From an uncultured Candidatus Saccharibacteria bacterium (lineage in GTDB: Bacteria > Patescibacteriota > Saccharimonadia > Saccharimonadales > Saccharimonadaceae), in NCBI GenBank assembly GCA_937935245.1, contig CALGXX010000002.1:1-16399 (forward strand): DNA of 16,399 nucleotides, read 5' to 3'. The translations under genes were made by a program, and so were the position numbers. This document shows positions 13,411 to 16,399 of the stretch, one piece after another (the first letter of the stretch is position 1; each line of letters starts with the position of its first letter). The notes below the pieces were generated by a model. That model ran no database searches, had not been told where the DNA came from, and was given only the letters and a program-made list of their open reading frames with translations.

Positions 13411-14949
13411 ATGAGCGAAAGACAACGGGATGGTTATGTTGTTAAAGATAAACTATCTCATACAGAGGATCTTAATAAAAACTACATAAGTCAAATTATA
13501 GATTATGTAGAGTCTATTATTAAGCATGTACCGTTTCTTGTTGAGGGTGAGGAGCTGCGCGGTGAATATCAAGAATCTTATGGGAAGATTCTTGGGTTGT
13601 TTCAGCAAATTGAGGAGGAGTATAACGGGCTTTCAGATTGCATAGAGACAGATTTTGATATAGAGGAAGTCAAAGAATCGTTAAGAAGTATATTTAATGG
13701 AACATACGAGAAATTTATAAGGGAAAATCTTAGTGTAGTTTTTCCCGAAAAGCTGGCGGAAGTGAATATTCCAAAATTTTGCAAAGCTGAAGAGTATGTG
13801 ATTCCTGACGTAAGACGATGGCAGCATGCTAATAAAATTAGTCCTGAACTTGCAGATCGTGAATATATGCGCTTTATCGCAGAGGCAAGGGAGACTGTGA
13901 CTGATAGCCTTACTGAAGATGGGGCTTTTGGTTTACCTGATGATTTTATAATTACTAGACCTGAATGCATTCCAGGTAATGATGGCAGGATGAAGTTGAG
14001 CAGTTTGCTGGAAGACTTTGAGCGTCGGAAACTTAAAGAGGTTGAAGATGAGGAATGTAAAGGTATTAATCCTAAGGGTGATTTAAAATTCGCCAACAGT
14101 GTTCTTAAGTTTATAAAATCCATAAAATTGCCAAGCGAAGAGGAGCTAGCCAAGCAGTATAAAGACGCGACAATTAAGGAAAACAGCCCAGTGGTTCGTA
14201 GTCTTGCTGAATCTATGGCTAAAGAGCATCTGAGTGGGGCTTTAGACGACGCCCTGAGGGTGCTTTCGGAGAAATTGAATGGCTATGAAGTGGCGCCTAA
14301 AATCGCCGCTGAATCTTTGAATAAGGCGAAGAAGAGAAAGAGAAAGAAGCAATCACGCCAGGATAATTGCGAGGTGAGTGATCAGGATGTTCAGGCTACT
14401 GAGGTTAACTTGAAGGTTGGGGATTATATAGAACTTAGTCACGAAATATTTCCATGGCTAGATGAGGAAATGGCTAAGGTTTTATATATTAAGAGAAGTG
14501 GTAATGGTGTTACGATAGTAGTCGATGCTCGTACTGAAATAACCAAGAGTATTGAATACAGAATGTCTGGCTATGAGACCAAGAAAAAGCAGAAGCGTAT
14601 TTTGCCCAGCCTTTATAATAAATTAAAACTAGCGGCAGAAATTGTTACAACGTCAGATTCTGGATTACGTGATTCTTGGACGACCTTAAGGTATCGAGAT
14701 AAAAATAAGTATCCTTTTAGTATCTTTAGCTGGAAAACCCAAACACCTGATGCACCAAGGATGTATGTGTCGCACATCGCTGTGGATAAGGTGGATGATG
14801 AGTCTGTGAGAAAGATACTAGAAGAGAACGGTGTAACTCATTTATTAATGCTTTTGGGTGCTTGCGACAAAAATAACCAGGAAGAATTATTGCCAGTATT
14901 TACTGGGCGGACTAGGCGTATTGAGGCAGCTGACGGTGCTGGTGCCTAG
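13411..14949 (+). CDS. 512-residue soluble protein of unknown function
   Basis: I do not recognise this protein. It has no membrane segment or signal peptide. Residues 1-300 look mostly helical and acidic. A polybasic run KAKKRKRKKQSR (306-317) and a polar linker follow. From about 335 a mixed alpha/beta region begins (VGDYIELSHEIFPWLDEEMAKVLYIKRSGNG), possibly a small beta-barrel, and the C-terminal ~120 residues contain RDSWTTLRYRDKNKYPFSIFSW and HLLMLLGACDKNNQEELLPVF. The basic linker suggests nucleic-acid binding, an inference only. Codon use differs from neighbours: ATA and AGA/AGG occur repeatedly here but are rare in the adjacent ATPase gene, hinting at transfer or low expression. It ends two bases from the convergent malic enzyme gene, with no terminator between. 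Confidence 0.85.
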   Translation: MSERQRDGYVVKDKLSHTEDLNKNYISQIIDYVESIIKHVPFLVEGEELRGEYQESYGKILGLFQQIEEEYNGLSDCIETDFDIEEVKESLRSIFNGTYEKFIRENLSVVFPEKLAEVNIPKFCKAEEYVIPDVRRWQHANKISPELADREYMRFIAEARETVTDSLTEDGAFGLPDDFIITRPECIPGNDGRMKLSSLLEDFERRKLKEVEDEECKGINPKGDLKFANSVLKFIKSIKLPSEEELAKQYKDATIKENSPVVRSLAESMAKEHLSGALDDALRVLSEKLNGYEVAPKIAAESLNKAKKRKRKKQSRQDNCEVSDQDVQATEVNLKVGDYIELSHEIFPWLDEEMAKVLYIKRSGNGVTIVVDARTEITKSIEYRMSGYETKKKQKRILPSLYNKLKLAAEIVTTSDSGLRDSWTTLRYRDKNKYPFSIFSWKTQTPDAPRMYVSHIAVDKVDDESVRKILEENGVTHLLMLLGACDKNNQEELLPVFTGRTRRIEAADGAGA

Positions 14950-14951
14950 GT

Positions 14952-16085
14952 TTATCTAATGACATTCGCAACAGCTTCAACAACGCCTTCATCAAATGCG
15001 GTTGGGACGACTTTATCGACGGTTGGATTTTCGACCAGATTAGCTAGCGCTTCAGCGGCCGCCAATTTGTGCTGATCGGTGATTTTCTTAACTCCGTGAT
15101 CTAATGCGCCGCGGAAAATTCCAGGGAAGGCTAGAGAGTTATTGACCTGATTTGGGAAGTCGCTACGACCCGTACCGATGATTGCGACGCCGGCTTGTTT
15201 GGCGACATCTGGCATAATCTCTGGAACAGGATTTGCTAGTGCGAATACGATTGGATCTTTCGCCATTTTTTGGACTAATTCTGGAGTGAGAAGTCCTGCG
15301 CGCGATACGCCGATAAATACGTCTGCGTCAGTGATGGCGTCTTCAATTGAGCCAGATTGTGATGCGTCGACGTATTCCAATAGCGCGGTTTTTTCAGCGT
15401 TCAAATCTGTGCGTGATTTTCCGACAATTCCTCGGCTATCCACCGCTACGATGTTTTTTGCTCCGTAAAGATTTAACAATTTGATGATTGCAGTACCAGC
15501 CGCGCCTGCGCCAATGACCACGAATTTGCAATCTGCTAGGTTTCGTCCTGTCAGCTTTGCGGCATTAATTAAGCCCGCTAATACAACAACGGCCGTGCCG
15601 TGTTGATCGTCATGGAAGACTGGAATATCTAATTCCGCCTTCAATCGTTCTTCAATCTCAAAACATTTTGGTGCGGCAATGTCTTCGAGGTTGATGGCGC
15701 CGAAGCTTGGCGCGATGGCTTTAACGGTGGAAATAATTTCTTCTGGCTCGTGAACGTCTAACACAATTGGCACTGCGTCGACATCGGCAAAATGCTTAAA
15801 TAGCAAAGCTTTTCCTTCCATGACTGGCATGGCGGCTTTTGGTCCCAAATTGCCTAAGCCCAAAATTGCTGAGCCGTCTGAGATTACGGCGACTAAATTG
15901 TTTGTCCAAGTGTATTTTGGTAAATCGGCTGGATTTTCGGCAATTGCTTGGCTGACTGCGCCGACGCCAGGGCTGTAATAAGCGCTAAGCTTGTCGCGAT
16001 TAAGCTCCTCTTTATCTCTGAGGCTAGTCGTAATTTTACCTTTGTATTTTTCGTGTAGTTCGAGTGCTAATTTATTGTAATCCAT
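14952..16085 (-). CDS. NAD(P)-dependent malic enzyme
   Basis: A 377-residue short-form malic enzyme catalysing oxidative decarboxylation of malate to pyruvate. Visible elements are the tyrosine loop SAYYSPGVGAVS (34-45), VISDGSAILGLGNLGP, the lysine segment MEGKALLFK (Lys92 likely catalytic), the metal-site NLEDIAAPKCFEIE (Glu133, Asp134), FHDDQHGTA (157-165), the Rossmann loop VIGAGAAGTA (190-199) and ALANPVPEI. The frame extends to an upstream ATG at 16103, but that lies upstream of the TATAAT box; ATG 16085, six bases after the box, gives the expected MDYNKLALELH start. Cofactor preference is not certain, though the short form is often NAD-linked. No other central-carbon genes are nearby. 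Confidence 0.93.
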   Translation of the reverse strand: MDYNKLALELHEKYKGKITTSLRDKEELNRDKLSAYYSPGVGAVSQAIAENPADLPKYTWTNNLVAVISDGSAILGLGNLGPKAAMPVMEGKALLFKHFADVDAVPIVLDVHEPEEIISTVKAIAPSFGAINLEDIAAPKCFEIEERLKAELDIPVFHDDQHGTAVVVLAGLINAAKLTGRNLADCKFVVIGAGAAGTAIIKLLNLYGAKNIVAVDSRGIVGKSRTDLNAEKTALLEYVDASQSGSIEDAITDADVFIGVSRAGLLTPELVQKMAKDPIVFALANPVPEIMPDVAKQAGVAIIGTGRSDFPNQVNNSLAFPGIFRGALDHGVKKITDQHKLAAAEALANLVENPTVDKVVPTAFDEGVVEAVANVIR

Positions 16086-16091
16086 AACTAT

Positions 16092-16097
16092 ATTATA
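16092..16097 (-). promoter_or_regulatory. malic enzyme promoter -10, predicted leaderless
   Basis: A perfect minus-strand TATAAT (16097-16092) lies six bases before ATG 16085. No good -35 was found at the normal distance. GGAG just upstream of the box is 14 bases from the ATG, too far to act as a Shine-Dalgarno. Confidence 0.7.
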
Positions 16098-16113
16098 CTC
16101 CAATTTTATTTAA

Positions 16114-16142
16114 TTGATATTTCTTCAGATTTGTGTTATTAT
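16114..16142 (+). promoter_or_regulatory. rplS promoter
   Basis: TTGATA (16114-16119, 5/6), a 17-base spacer, and TATTAT (16137-16142, 5/6) with a TGT extension form the best full promoter in the window. Predicted start is near 16149, giving a leader of about 100 bases, in contrast to the leaderless genes. Confidence 0.8.
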
Positions 16143-16183
16143 CTTATGTAATTGTACGAGAGTTAAATATTCGAGCCTTGTTT

Positions 16184-16220
16184 GACGTGGAGCCGCAGAT
16201 GTACAACTGCGTGGCCAGTC
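16184..16220 (+). promoter_or_regulatory. structured 5' leader of rplS, possible ribosomal-protein autoregulatory element
   Basis: GAC and TGG (16184-16186, 16188-16190) pair with CCA and GTC (16215-16220) around one bulged G. After a 3x3 internal loop, CGCAG (16194-16198) pairs with CTGCG (16207-16211) around an eight-base loop. The 11-bp imperfect stem lies in the ~100-base leader, some 28 bases before the rplS start. L19 leaders are known in other bacteria (Rfam L19_leader); homology to that family is not shown here. Confidence 0.5.
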
Positions 16221-16248
16221 GGAGCGAGTTCGGAAGATAGGAAAAATT

Positions 16249-16399
16249 ATGAGTTTTGAGTTAATCAACAAAATCAACCAAGCACAAAAAAAGCAAGCAG
16301 TTGTCGATGCTCGCAGTGGTGACACAGTTCGCGTTTACCAGAAAATTAAGGAAGGTAACAAAGAGCGTATTCAGATGTTCGAAGGTGTTGTTATTCGCA
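16249..16399 (+). CDS. rplS: 50S ribosomal protein L19, N-terminal part (3' truncated by window edge)
   Basis: The first 50 residues of L19, a large-subunit protein at the inter-subunit bridge region. The visible MSFELINKINQAQ, then SGDTVRVYQKIKEGNKERIQMFEGVVI matches the conserved L19 core (GDTVRV...EG.KERIQ.FEGVVI). Its start is supported by TAGGA at 16238-16242, six bases before ATG. The frame continues past the window end. It is transcribed divergently from the malic enzyme gene behind its own promoter and structured leader. Confidence 0.95.
   Translation, partial: MSFELINKINQAQKKQAVVDARSGDTVRVYQKIKEGNKERIQMFEGVVIR

Noticed and set aside
13602..14153. 183-codon minus-strand ORF antisense to the 512-residue gene
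   Set aside because: The Ser-rich composition is typical of an antisense shadow, and the plus-strand frame has a strong promoter and continuous 512 codons.
16086..16103. Longer malic enzyme starting at ATG 16103
   Set aside because: The extra six codons lie over the TATAAT box, upstream of the expected transcript start; ATG 16085 fits the family N-terminus.
16160..16248. Possible tRNA upstream of rplS (GTTCGG resembling a T-loop)
   Set aside because: No cloverleaf, acceptor stem or anticodon arm can be formed; it reads better as the rplS leader.

Overview
The window looks like a core-genome segment of a Candidatus Saccharibacteria (TM7, Patescibacteria/CPR) chromosome. This is an inference from gene content: a GatCAB operon with a small membrane protein between gatA and gatB, small orphan membrane proteins, and a type IV pilus-type ATPase lacking a zinc-finger. 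GC content is intermediate. TGA is used as a true stop (end of gatA, end of dnaE), which argues against the recoded Gracilibacteria/Absconditabacteria. No rRNA, tRNA, CRISPR array, transposase or integrase was seen.

Layout. 1-1734: the C-terminal part of uvrB, then a five-helix membrane protein ending at an intrinsic terminator. 1800-6253: a translationally coupled gatC-gatA-(membrane HEPN-like protein)-gatB block in which successive genes share one base, followed by galU. 6269-10581: two small overlapping membrane-protein genes, then dnaE (DNA polymerase III alpha, with an apparently intact PHP domain). 10582-11138 is the oddest part: on the minus strand, each of two genes (a small membrane protein and a SpoU-type methyltransferase) is followed by a diverged copy of the same structured element, and a 25-codon upstream ORF precedes the small gene. 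11700-13373: a PilB/GspE ATPase divergent from the methyltransferase. 13411-14949: an unrecognised 512-residue protein with different codon use. 14952-16085 (minus): NAD(P)-dependent malic enzyme. 16249-end: the start of rplS (ribosomal protein L19) behind a structured leader.

The main regulatory pattern is a split between two kinds of gene start. Seven annotated genes that begin a transcription unit have a -10 box (TATAAT in six) 6-8 bases before ATG and no Shine-Dalgarno, which predicts leaderless mRNAs. Most genes inside operons, and rplS, have ordinary ribosome binding sites. Several annotated starts were chosen on this basis.

The clearest candidates for something undescribed are the paired RNA-like elements with compensatory changes around a UNCG tetraloop (10581-10648 and 11067-11146), the small upstream ORF between them, the membrane-anchored HEPN-like protein inside the gat operon, and the orphan gene at 13411.
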